A DNA stretch of 64,000 bases from an uncultured Flavobacterium sp. GTDB lineage: Bacteria > Bacteroidota > Bacteroidia > Flavobacteriales > Flavobacteriaceae. The translations under genes and the position numbers were made by a program. The notes below the pieces were generated by a model. That model saw nothing but the letters and a program-made list of their open reading frames with translations, made no database searches and was not told the DNA's origin. Positions 53,861-62,327 of the stretch are shown in pieces. The stretch is from the NCBI RefSeq assembly GCF_963422545.1, contig NZ_OY730255.1, forward strand, positions 62,001 to 126,000, written 5' to 3'. Every line of letters begins with the position of its first letter. The stretch's first letter is position 1.

Positions 53861-54327
53861 TATTTGCTTTCTTTTTTGCGTATATCACTCCCTATTTGTA
53901 CTAATCTCCAAAATACATCAGAATCTAATGGAATAGGGATTTTTTGATTATCACTCTTTAAATCTTTTTTGTAAATTGACGAATGCAAAATGGCATAACT
54001 AAAATCTAATAGATCTATTGCAGTATAATTTTGTTTGAATTCAGGACGCAATTCTTCATTATTGATAAAACATACATTTCCAGTTCCTTTCTCATCAATA
54101 AATACTAAACCGGAACGATCTTTAATTAAAGCTATAACTTCAGGGTTTATTGCAAAAACGTTGTGAGCTGAATTCTGAAAAAGAGCATCAAGTCTAAAAT
54201 AGATTTTGTCAGCTTCTGGTAAAATTTTTAAAATAAGACTTTCCAAATCACTGCTTTTGTAGTGTTGCATTTTGTTTTCCGCAAGAGCAAAATTATTTAT
54301 TTTGTCAAAATATTGCTGAATTGTCAT
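53860..54327 (-). CDS. Cytoplasmic protein of unknown function
   Basis: A 155-residue protein without signal peptide. Mixed alpha/beta pattern with 'FRLDALFQNSAHNVFAINPE' and 'GLVFIDEKGTGNVCFINNEE'. No family recognised. Convergent with paralogue 3 and divergent from the 54570 gene. The 240 bp upstream are AT-rich, with no clear promoter match. Confidence 0.6.
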   Translation of the reverse strand: MTIQQYFDKINNFALAENKMQHYKSSDLESLILKILPEADKIYFRLDALFQNSAHNVFAINPEVIALIKDRSGLVFIDEKGTGNVCFINNEELRPEFKQNYTAIDLLDFSYAILHSSIYKKDLKSDNQKIPIPLDSDVFWRLVQIGSDIRKKESK

Positions 54328-54569
54328 AATATTATTACCTTTATATAGGTAAAATTATATTTTATCTTTCTTATAAATGAAATAATTGTTCTTATAAATT
54401 AATTTTCATTATAAGATTTTTTTTATTTAATACCATAATTCGTTTCCAATAATTAAATAAAATCGACGAAACTAAAAAAAACATCGTCCAAATGCATGTT
54501 ATATACTTGATTTAGATATATTTGCAAAAATAACAATAACAACAAAACCATTCATTTAAACCAATATTC

Positions 54570-54956
54570 ATGAAAGAAAAACTAACTCTTCTAGTACTGT
54601 TTACTGTTTTTTCAATTCGTGTTTCTGCTCAAAATGAAAAAGTTTTCATAACTGATAAGGTAAGCCCCAAATATGCTTATGTTGATGTAATAAAAACTTA
54701 CGAACGAATTGTTGCAAAAGGCTACAAATCAGTCGACTTATTTCAAAAATTAGGAAACTCCTCCTACTCTAATCATAAACTAGAGAAGGCCGCTGCGTGG
54801 TATGGTGAGCTATTTGCTCTGACATATGATTTAGATCCCATTTATTATTATCGCTACGCAGAATCTTTGCGATTTATTTGTGAAGATGAAAAAGCCGATG
54901 CCCTTATTGAAAAATTAAATTGTAAGCCTAAAGTTATTACGGGAAAAAAGGTTTAA
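54570..54956 (+). CDS. Stand-alone TPR-like exported protein (PorE-type N-terminal region)
   Basis: A 128-residue protein with a signal peptide (MKEKLTLLVLFTVFSIRVSAQ). 'YAYVDVIKTYERIVAKGYKS', 'LFQKLGNSSYSNHKLEKAA' and 'WYGELFALTYDLDPIYYYRY' are TPR-like helices very like the N-terminal part of OmpA-family/PorE-like proteins that accompany PorP/SprF proteins in Bacteroidota. The WD40-like and OmpA parts are missing and the gene simply ends after the TPR region. It may be a trimmed remnant or a small partner protein. It stands alone before an inverted repeat. Confidence 0.65.
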   Translation: MKEKLTLLVLFTVFSIRVSAQNEKVFITDKVSPKYAYVDVIKTYERIVAKGYKSVDLFQKLGNSSYSNHKLEKAAAWYGELFALTYDLDPIYYYRYAESLRFICEDEKADALIEKLNCKPKVITGKKV

Positions 54957-54969
54957 ATTAAGTTCTTCA

Positions 54970-55060
54970 GCTGGCGCGAGCGTCACGCTCGTGCTCATCA
55001 ACTTAACTTTACTTTTGCTATGTAACCTTTGTGTTCACGAGCGGGACGCTCGCGCTAGCG
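54970..55060. repeat. GC-rich inverted repeat
   Basis: GCTGGCGCGAGCGTCACGCT and further bases at 54970-54996 pair with GTTCACGAGCGGGACGCTCG and further bases at 55032-55060. Each arm is itself palindromic (GAGCGTCACGCTC; GAGCGGGACGCTC). GC content is far above the surroundings. It lies between two convergent genes. Confidence 0.65.
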
Positions 55061-55106
55061 AGGATACGTTTGCATAAGACTCATCTGGAATCGTGAGCTT
55101 TTTTCT

Positions 55107-56309
55107 TTAATTTGTTTCGGTAATAATTTTATACAATTCCTGACAATAAGTAAACTTGTCATTTTGTTGGTTTCTTTTATTTTCCTGCCCGGTTTCATAA
55201 ACCGAAACCTGAAACCAATATAATATCCTAATAGCCATATTCTGAGCTAAAACATTTTTGTTGTCTAACTTCATAACATTCAAATCCTTAATTTCAGATT
55301 TCCAAAACTTAAAATTAGCATTACTCTTAGCCGATTTTAATTCCTGGTCAAAGCGAAGCGAAAGTTTATCTAAAATTTCATTTTCCAAAACCTTTATCTT
55401 CTCCATTTTTGCAATTTCATCTTTATATTCTCTTGATTTTTTGATTTCGGTAATCTTAGTTCTTAGAAAATTGTCTTCATTTGTATTAAAAAAAGTAATT
55501 CCTTGTTCATAGGCATTCACCGAAAGAATCATTTCTTTATTTGCCTTTAAACTATCGGCTATTCGTAAATTGGTATTATAAATTCGCTTAATAATTGTAT
55601 CGTTCTTTGGTCTTATATTTTTTCGATACGCCTGAATTTCCAACCAGTCAAATGCGCGAAGCATTTCAGATTGTTTAGGCCAAACATGATCTTCGTGAGA
55701 AACAAAAAGTGTGTTTACAACCTTTGCTTTATCCAGCCATTCTTTATTTTTAATCATTTCCTGATAATTCATATCCTTATCTCCAACCATACCTACATAC
55801 GAGAAATTATTTGACGGAGGTATAAACTTATCCATACTACTAAAAGAGGCACCACAAGCAATAACACCTTGAAAAATGCCTGTAGATATCCCAAAATAAC
55901 TGGCTAATCTTGCACCACCCGAAAAACCTGATATATAAAGTTGTGAAGTATCAATAGCATAGGTTTGCAATACATCATCAAATAATCTATTGGCAATAGC
56001 AATATTATTTTGGGTTGATCCATTTTTTAAAGTATTAGAGCATACCAAAATGTAATTATAAGTTTCCGCAGCCAAAATAAAGGGCGCAATCCCTTTTTTA
56101 CCTCTCGCAGCTGGATCAAAAATAAAAACCAATGCCAATGGAGTTTTAGCATCATATTTTTTAGGGAAATATATTGCATACGATTCCGTTAGAGTACTTG
56201 CAACTTTAACCGAATCGATAATAACTCCCGTTTGTAACAATTGCTTATCCTGAGCAGAACCAAAAACCGTAACAAGAAGAAACAGAATATAATAGCTAGT
56301 GTTTTTCAT
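55107..56309 (-). CDS. Exported alpha/beta hydrolase-like protein with helical C-terminus
   Basis: The ATG at 56309 gives a signal peptide (MKNTSYYILFLLVTVFGSAQ) and 400 residues. The N-terminal half is an alpha/beta hydrolase of esterase/PHB-depolymerase type: 'LALVFIFDPAARGKKG' as oxyanion region, 'YISGFSGGARLASYF' with the nucleophile Ser, and His in 'FVSHEDHVWPKQ'. Residues of about 230-400 are helical and charged. The substrate is unknown. A terminator-like hairpin separates it from the upstream XRE gene. Confidence 0.75.
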   Translation of the reverse strand: MKNTSYYILFLLVTVFGSAQDKQLLQTGVIIDSVKVASTLTESYAIYFPKKYDAKTPLALVFIFDPAARGKKGIAPFILAAETYNYILVCSNTLKNGSTQNNIAIANRLFDDVLQTYAIDTSQLYISGFSGGARLASYFGISTGIFQGVIACGASFSSMDKFIPPSNNFSYVGMVGDKDMNYQEMIKNKEWLDKAKVVNTLFVSHEDHVWPKQSEMLRAFDWLEIQAYRKNIRPKNDTIIKRIYNTNLRIADSLKANKEMILSVNAYEQGITFFNTNEDNFLRTKITEIKKSREYKDEIAKMEKIKVLENEILDKLSLRFDQELKSAKSNANFKFWKSEIKDLNVMKLDNKNVLAQNMAIRILYWFQVSVYETGQENKRNQQNDKFTYCQELYKIITETN

Positions 56310-56321
56310 AACACTAAAATT

Positions 56322-56352
56322 AAAAAAACCTTTCATTTCTGAAAGGTTTTTG
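56322..56352. terminator. Terminator between the XRE and hydrolase genes
   Basis: AAAAAACCTTTCA and TGAAAGGTTTTT pair around a short loop. It follows the XRE gene stop (56364, minus strand) by about 12 bp. Confidence 0.8.
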
Positions 56353-56363
56353 AATTAATATCT

Positions 56364-56786
56364 TTATTTCTGCTTTAGCAATTTTTCTAAATATTCGACT
56401 TTGTCTTTTTCTGCCTGAAGCAAACGTTCATAAAGAGTTTCGTTTTTATCTATAGTTTCCATTAATTTATCTAACGGATTGAAAGTACAATTATGTCCAT
56501 TTCCGTTTCCAAAATTCATTTGACTGTCTTTTGTATCAGTAAAAGTATTGAAATAATTAATTGCAGCTTCGTCTGAGAAATTCTTAATTGCTTCTACACT
56601 TACGCCAAGTGCTTTTGCTACTTCGATAAGTTTATCTTCATCTATAGTTTCGCTATTTTCTAATGCCGAAACCGCTTGTTGGTTTGTTCCTAAAGCTTGC
56701 GCCAAAGCTTCCTGTTTCATATCTCGAAGTTCACGAATACGGCTTATTTTTCGCCCTATATGATTTGGTTTTGTAAGTGTGCTCAT
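56364..56786 (-). CDS. XRE family helix-turn-helix regulator
   Basis: A 140-residue protein. Residues of about 10-65 form the XRE DNA-binding domain ('IRELRDMKQEALAQALGTNQ', 'AVSALENSETIDEDKLIEVA'). A linker and a C-terminal coiled coil ('LYERLLQAEKDKVEYLEKLL') probably drive dimerisation. It is divergent from the 56994 gene with 207 bp between, so it may control that gene and the protease beyond. Confidence 0.9.
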   Translation of the reverse strand: MSTLTKPNHIGRKISRIRELRDMKQEALAQALGTNQQAVSALENSETIDEDKLIEVAKALGVSVEAIKNFSDEAAINYFNTFTDTKDSQMNFGNGNGHNCTFNPLDKLMETIDKNETLYERLLQAEKDKVEYLEKLLKQK

Positions 56787-56993
56787 AATTCAAAGATAAT
56801 AATTAAGTGTGATAACTCGTAATCCGTAAAAAACATATTTATCGCTGTACGACACGACCAAAAATGATTTGGTACCGTACAATGTATTACTTCCTTCGCC
56901 GAGTTAAACAAAAGTAAGATTTTTATTATAATAAATTTATAAAATCTACTTATAAAAACGATTAACAAGATACAAATTAAAAATATATGCTTT

Positions 56994-57308
56994 ATGGAAA
57001 CAAATGAAATTGAAAAATTAGCAAGACTTAAAAGATTAACCTCCCAATATTTTACAACTCTAAAACCAACAAAAGACAAAAATAGTTATGTAGTTCAATT
57101 TAAGGTTGTCAATTATTTAGAATTAGGTTGCGTCATTACCGATATGCTAAAATTATGCATTCTAGCACTAGACCACGATATGCATAAAATTGACGAGATG
57201 AAACACGAATCTATAAACGTAAGCCTTATTTTAGAAACTGTTGTCCAGATGTTTCCTTTGGATGAATTTGAGTTTTTGAGTTATGTTGGGGAGATGGTTA
57301 ATGAATGA
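56994..57308 (+). CDS. Small protein of unknown function, divergent from XRE gene
   Basis: A 104-residue cytoplasmic protein, mainly helical ('EIEKLARLKRLTSQYFTTLK', 'ELGCVITDMLKLCILALDHD'). No family recognised. Position opposite a XRE regulator and upstream of a protease-like gene in the same direction suggests a small accessory module. A repeat-rich gap of 330 bp separates it from the protease gene. Confidence 0.55.
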   Translation: METNEIEKLARLKRLTSQYFTTLKPTKDKNSYVVQFKVVNYLELGCVITDMLKLCILALDHDMHKIDEMKHESINVSLILETVVQMFPLDEFEFLSYVGEMVNE

Positions 57309-57365
57309 TCTTCTGCTGATTTTGCTGGCGCAATCAACTGGATTTTGATTACGGAATTTCTTTGT

Positions 57366-57416
57366 CATGGACGGATTAAAATCCATCCCTACAATATGCT
57401 TCGTTCCTCCGGAACT
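57366..57416. repeat. Dispersed element shared with the 20-kb tandem array
   Basis: GGATTAAAATCC, then CCTACAATATG and 'CTTCGTTCCTCCGGAACT', line up closely with the 'GGATTGAAATCCGTTGCTAC' to 'TTCGTTCCTCCGGAACT' part of each 169-bp unit near 20 kb. It is a solitary copy 37 kb away. Confidence 0.65.
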
Positions 57417-57430
57417 CTTTATAAAACATT

Positions 57431-57543
57431 GCTGTGCGAAGTCTCCCGACTTCGTACCCGCCGCTATATTCCGTTCCAAAATTATTTTTTATTTTCTTTG
57501 TGGATTATTGGAACGGGTACGAAGTCGGGAGACTTCGCACAGC
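57431..57543. repeat. Inverted repeat with perfect 30-bp arms
   Basis: 57431-57460 (starts GCTGTGCGAAGTCTCCCGAC) is the exact inverse of the matching part of 57508-57543. A further TTCCAA/TTGGAA pair lies inside, offset by 13 bp on the left. Each arm contains its own palindrome (CGAAGTCTCCCGACTTCG). The two short overlapping frames here are symmetric products of the repeat, not genes. Confidence 0.7.
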
Positions 57544-57636
57544 ACACATCGAATTTTATAAATGAAGACTTCGGAAAGCTGGGGGCGATCGAAGACCTTA
57601 CGATTAAAGAAAAATTAAACGATAAATTCTGCGAGA

Positions 57637-58482
57637 ATGATTGAAAAAATATTTATTGACGATACTGACAAAGCTGTTTTAGAGCAAATAAACAGCAAAA
57701 TCATGAAGCATACTATTCAATTTTTAAATCAGGTAAATAGTAAACTCAAACCATTTGGTTCTGGTGTTTTTGCTAAAATTTATGATGATTATTTTATTAT
57801 AACAGCATCACATGTCGCAATTTTTTTTGAAGAGCATCCTAATGAAAATTTAATAATTAGAGTTGATAAAAAATTATTTATAAATGTATCAGGCGAAGTA
57901 AAATATACGAATATTGAAAAAAGCAAAGGTGTAGATTTAGCATACATAAAACTTGACAAACAAATGATTGCCCCTTTGTATAAAGCTTACATTCCTGTCA
58001 CTATAGAAAAGTTTCGACATCACAATAATTTATTGAATGGAACAAATTATTGCGTACTTGGTTTTCCTGCTGTCAATGTTACTAAAGATAGTGAACCTTT
58101 TAACACAGGTGCAACTTTTTTTTTGGCTACTCCTACTAATAATGATAAGCCATATCAATATTATAAGTTCAACAAAAAAGATCATATCATATTGACTGTA
58201 AAAGGAAAAGGTACTGATGTTAAAACTAATAAAAAAGGTAAAATAATTACACCGTTTCACGGAATAAGTGGATGCGGATTGTGGTTTTTATTGATTTATG
58301 ATAATCCTTTAACAGGTAAAACTGAAGTTGATTATAGATTAGTTGGCATAATGACCGAGTTCAGAAATGGAAGATATTTTTGCATAATTGCTAATAGAAT
58401 ATGGTTAATAATTGAAGCTTTTAAAATTTTTGAGAATTTTAAGTTTAAAGAAAAACTTATAAAAAAAGGATTAGTTTCCTAA
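57637..58482 (+). CDS. Cytoplasmic trypsin-like serine protease domain protein
   Basis: A 281-residue protein without signal peptide or membrane segment. A complete trypsin-like triad can be read: His in 'FIITASHVAIFF' after 'GSGVFAKI', Asp in 'KGVDLAYIKLD', and Ser in 'PFHGISGCGLWFLL'. The fold therefore looks like a chymotrypsin-type peptidase (S1/HtrA-like) without PDZ. Intracellular trypsin-like domains are known as parts of bacterial conflict systems, but also as household proteases. Composition is very rich in Lys, Ile, Asn and Phe. The neighbours are the XRE regulator and the small unknown gene. Confidence 0.65.
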   Translation: MIEKIFIDDTDKAVLEQINSKIMKHTIQFLNQVNSKLKPFGSGVFAKIYDDYFIITASHVAIFFEEHPNENLIIRVDKKLFINVSGEVKYTNIEKSKGVDLAYIKLDKQMIAPLYKAYIPVTIEKFRHHNNLLNGTNYCVLGFPAVNVTKDSEPFNTGATFFLATPTNNDKPYQYYKFNKKDHIILTVKGKGTDVKTNKKGKIITPFHGISGCGLWFLLIYDNPLTGKTEVDYRLVGIMTEFRNGRYFCIIANRIWLIIEAFKIFENFKFKEKLIKKGLVS

Positions 58483-58539
58483 CTATATTTATTGTTTAAA
58501 TCTAATTAAGTTAACTTAAATTTTTCTTCTAATAAAACA

Positions 58540-58567
58540 AAAAAACCTCTCAGAAATGAGAGGTTTT
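58540..58567. terminator. Bidirectional terminator between protease and icmF genes
   Basis: AAAAACCTCTCA and TGAGAGGTTTTT pair around a 4-nt loop between two convergent genes. Confidence 0.85.
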
Positions 58568-58593
58568 TCCATAAATATAAAATCTAAAAAAAT

Positions 58594-61500
58594 CTACATA
58601 TTTCTTCTATACTGCCCGCCAACTTCAAACAATGCAGAAGTAATCTGACCAAGCGAACAAACCTTTGTAGCTTCCATTAAATGGTCGAATAAGTTTTCGT
58701 TTTTAATAGCGGCTTCTTGTAGTTTATTTAAATGCTCGTTTACTTTTGCTTCATGAAATTGATGCAAGTTATCCAACATCGTAATTTGGTATTGTTTTTC
58801 TTCTTCGGTGGCGCGAATTACTTCTGCCGGAATTACCGTTGGTGAACCTTTTGAACTCAGGAATGTATTTACACCCACAATTGGGAAATCTCCGTTGTGT
58901 TTTAGGGTTTCATAATACAAACTTTCTTCCTGAATTTTAGATCTTTGGTACATTGTTTCCATTGCACCAAGAACTCCACCACGTTCTGTGATTCGGTCGA
59001 ATTCTTGAAGAACTGCCGCTTCAACTAAATCTGTTAATTCTTCGATGATAAACGAACCTTGAATTGGATTTTCATTTTTGGCCAGACCTAATTCTTTATT
59101 AATAATCAACTGAATCGCCATTGCACGACGTACAGATTCTTCTGTTGGTGTTGTAATTGCTTCGTCGTAAGCATTTGTATGTAGCGAGTTACAGTTGTCA
59201 TAAATCGCATACAAAGCCTGTAAAGTGGTTCTAATATCGTTGAAATCAATTTCCTGCGCGTGTAACGACCGTCCGGAAGTTTGAATATGATATTTTAGCA
59301 TTTGTGCTCTTTCGTTAGCTCCGTATTTGTTTTTCATGGCTTTTGCCCAAATTTTACGTGCCACACGACCAATAACTGAATATTCAGGATCTACTCCATT
59401 CGAGAAGAAGAACGATAAATTTGGTCCAAAATCGTTGATGTTCATTCCACGGCTTAGGTAATATTCCACGTAAGTGAAACCATTCGAAAGCGTAAATGCC
59501 AATTGCGTAATTGGGTTCGCTCCAGCCTCGGCAATATGATATCCTGAAATCGAAACGGAATAGAAATTACGAACGTTTTTGGTAATAAAATATTCCTGAA
59601 CGTCTCCCATTAATCGCAACGCAAATTCAGTTGAGAAAATACAAGTGTTTTGTGCCTGATCTTCTTTTAAAATATCGGCTTGAACCGTTCCACGAACTTG
59701 CGATAATGTTTTGGTTTTAATATCATTATAAATATCCAAAGGCAAAACTTCATCTCCGGTAACGCCCAAAAGCATTAAACCTAAACCATTGTTTCCTTCC
59801 GGTAAATCTCCTTGATATTTAGGGCGTTCAGTTCCTTTTTCTTTATATATTTTGTTGATTTTAACCTCAACTTCTTTCTCTAAATCGTTGGCTTTGATGT
59901 AATATTCACATTGCTGATCGATCGCCGCATTCATAAAGAAACCTAACAACATTGGCGCTGGCCCGTTGATCGTCATACTTACAGATGTTAAAGCATGAAC
60001 CAGATCAAAACCCGAATACAGTTTTTTAGCATCATCAAGACAACAAATTGAAACTCCGGCATTTCCGATTTTTCCGTAAATATCAGGACGAATATCGGGA
60101 TCGTTTCCGTATAAAGTCACACTATCAAAAGCAGTCGAAAGTCGTTTTGCCGGTAATCCTGCGCTTACATAATGAAAACGTTTGTTGGTTCTTTCTGGTC
60201 CGCCTTCTCCGGCAAACATTCTTGACGGATCTTCGCCTTCACGCTTAAAAGGATACAATCCTGAAGCAAACGGAAATTCTCCGGGAACATTTTCCTGTAA
60301 ATTCCAACGTAAAATATCTCCCCAGGCTTCGTATTTAGGCAAAGCTATTTTTGGGATTTGTAAATGCGATAAACTCTCGGTATGTGTTGCGATTTTAATT
60401 TCTTTATCACGAACTTTAAACGAGTAAACCGGATTTTTGTATTTGTTTACTTTCTCGTCCCAATTCAGGATAATTTCCCAATTGTACGGATCTAAATCCA
60501 TTTTTACTTTATCAAACTGATTCAGTAAAAGATTTAAGAAAATACGATTTTCGTCATGTTCCTGAATTCCGCCTGGCAAAACAGTCGAATCATCGATTCC
60601 TGCTTTATCGATTTGTGGAATTTTCCCGGAAACTGATTCTATCGTTTTAAAGATTCCGTATAGTTTTTGTGCTACTTTTTGTTGCGAAAGTGCGATTTCA
60701 TCATAAGATCTGTTGTTCTCAGCAATTTCAGATAAATATCGGGTTCTGTGAGGCGGAATCACAAAGATTTTCTCGCTCATTTCTTTCGTAATCACAAAAG
60801 TCGATTTTAAATCGGATTCTGTTTTTTCGACAATTTTATCCATAATCGCTTTGTAAAGCGTGTTCATTCCAGGATCATTAAACTGCGAAGCAATTGTACC
60901 GAAAACTGGCATTTCATCAGGATTTTTATCCCATAAATTATGATTTCGCTGGTATTGTTTCTTAACATCACGAATGGCGTCAAGAGCACCTCTTTTGTCA
61001 AATTTATTTAAAGCTACTAAATCAGCAAAATCAAGCATATCGATTTTCTCTAATTGTGTTGCAGCACCAAATTCAGGCGTCATTACATACAAAGAAACAT
61101 CTGAATGATCCATAATCTCCGTATCTGATTGTCCGATTCCCGAAGTTTCAAGGATAATCAAATCATATTTTGCCGCTTTAAGAACCTGAATCGCCTCAGC
61201 AACATATTTAGACAAAGCCAAATTAGATTGACGTGTTGCCAAAGAACGCATATAAACACGTGGATTATTAATGGCATTCATACGGATTCTGTCTCCTAAA
61301 AGTGCTCCTCCCGTTTTACGTTTTGAAGGATCGACAGAAATTAATCCGATAGTTTTTTCCGGAAAATCAATTAAAAATCGACGAACCAATTCGTCAACCA
61401 AAGATGATTTTCCTGCCCCACCAGTTCCTGTAATTCCAAGTACCGGAATTTTAGAATTGGCATTATTAGTATGAATTTGGTCGAAAACCGGTTTTGCTAT

Positions 61501-62034
61501 TTCAGGGAAATTCTCTGCTGCCGAGATCAAACGTGCAATTGCAGTTGGAACTTTATTTTCGATATGATCAATTTCTCCGTTTAGTTTATCTCCAATTGGA
61601 TAATCTGCACGTTCTACCAGATCATTAATCATTCCTTGTAAACCTAAAGAACGTCCATCATCCGGAGAATAAATTCTTGTTATTCCATATTCATGTAATT
61701 CTGAAATTTCGCTTGGCAGAATCACTCCGCCTCCGCCTCCAAAAATCTTGATATGTCCTGCTCCTTTTTCGTGAAGCAAATCATACATATATTTAAAGTA
61801 TTCATTATGACCTCCTTGATACGAAGTCATTGCGATCGCATTTGCATCTTCCTGAATAGCGGTATTCACTACTTCTTCGACACTACGATCGTGACCTAAG
61901 TGTATTACCTCAACTCCGGTTGACTGAATAATACGGCGCATAATATTGATGGCAGCATCGTGTCCGTCAAAAAGTGAAGCAGCGGTTACAATTCTTACTT
62001 TATTTTTAGGAATATATGGTATTTGTTGTTCCAT
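58594..62034 (-). CDS. icmF: Fused isobutyryl-CoA mutase (IcmF)
   Basis: A 1,146-residue cytoplasmic enzyme with all parts of the mutase system in one chain. The N-terminal cobalamin-binding domain has 'LFDGHDAAINIM' (D23, H25) and 'FGGGGGVILPSEI'. A MeaB-like GTPase follows with P-loop 'GTGGAGKS' (203-210) and 'NKFDKRG' as NKxD-type motif. The C-terminal TIM-barrel mutase includes 'SVSISGYHIAEAGANPITQL' and 'HTNAYDEAITTPTEE'. Such fusions interconvert isobutyryl-CoA and butyryl-CoA, and some act on pivalyl-CoA. The GTPase part loads and protects coenzyme B12. A methylmalonyl-CoA mutase would lack the fused GTPase. Single gene. Confidence 0.9.
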   Translation of the reverse strand: MEQQIPYIPKNKVRIVTAASLFDGHDAAINIMRRIIQSTGVEVIHLGHDRSVEEVVNTAIQEDANAIAMTSYQGGHNEYFKYMYDLLHEKGAGHIKIFGGGGGVILPSEISELHEYGITRIYSPDDGRSLGLQGMINDLVERADYPIGDKLNGEIDHIENKVPTAIARLISAAENFPEIAKPVFDQIHTNNANSKIPVLGITGTGGAGKSSLVDELVRRFLIDFPEKTIGLISVDPSKRKTGGALLGDRIRMNAINNPRVYMRSLATRQSNLALSKYVAEAIQVLKAAKYDLIILETSGIGQSDTEIMDHSDVSLYVMTPEFGAATQLEKIDMLDFADLVALNKFDKRGALDAIRDVKKQYQRNHNLWDKNPDEMPVFGTIASQFNDPGMNTLYKAIMDKIVEKTESDLKSTFVITKEMSEKIFVIPPHRTRYLSEIAENNRSYDEIALSQQKVAQKLYGIFKTIESVSGKIPQIDKAGIDDSTVLPGGIQEHDENRIFLNLLLNQFDKVKMDLDPYNWEIILNWDEKVNKYKNPVYSFKVRDKEIKIATHTESLSHLQIPKIALPKYEAWGDILRWNLQENVPGEFPFASGLYPFKREGEDPSRMFAGEGGPERTNKRFHYVSAGLPAKRLSTAFDSVTLYGNDPDIRPDIYGKIGNAGVSICCLDDAKKLYSGFDLVHALTSVSMTINGPAPMLLGFFMNAAIDQQCEYYIKANDLEKEVEVKINKIYKEKGTERPKYQGDLPEGNNGLGLMLLGVTGDEVLPLDIYNDIKTKTLSQVRGTVQADILKEDQAQNTCIFSTEFALRLMGDVQEYFITKNVRNFYSVSISGYHIAEAGANPITQLAFTLSNGFTYVEYYLSRGMNINDFGPNLSFFFSNGVDPEYSVIGRVARKIWAKAMKNKYGANERAQMLKYHIQTSGRSLHAQEIDFNDIRTTLQALYAIYDNCNSLHTNAYDEAITTPTEESVRRAMAIQLIINKELGLAKNENPIQGSFIIEELTDLVEAAVLQEFDRITERGGVLGAMETMYQRSKIQEESLYYETLKHNGDFPIVGVNTFLSSKGSPTVIPAEVIRATEEEKQYQITMLDNLHQFHEAKVNEHLNKLQEAAIKNENLFDHLMEATKVCSLGQITSALFEVGGQYRRNM

Positions 62035-62327
62035 TTTATGAATATGATAATTTTAAGGGAGCAATTTACAAAATATTTTAATATTTGATTACTTCAATAG
62101 CTTTATGTTAACAAAAAAAGAAATGTTTTTTTTAATACTAAGGGTAACAATCTAAACCACTAGTTGATATATACATATAAAACCTACAAACATGGCAATT
62201 TCGCAACATTAAAACTGAATACAACAACTTGTTTAACAGCATGATATAGTAATTTAGCTTTATAGAAAAACCCCAAATTTTTGCCAAAACTAATTTATCT
62301 AAAGTAGTAACGTAAAAATTAAAAAAA

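Noticed and set aside
57231..57644. Two or three overlapping small ORFs on both strands
   Set aside because: They are formed by the inverted repeat at 57431-57543 and the element at 57366-57416; their proteins mirror each other.
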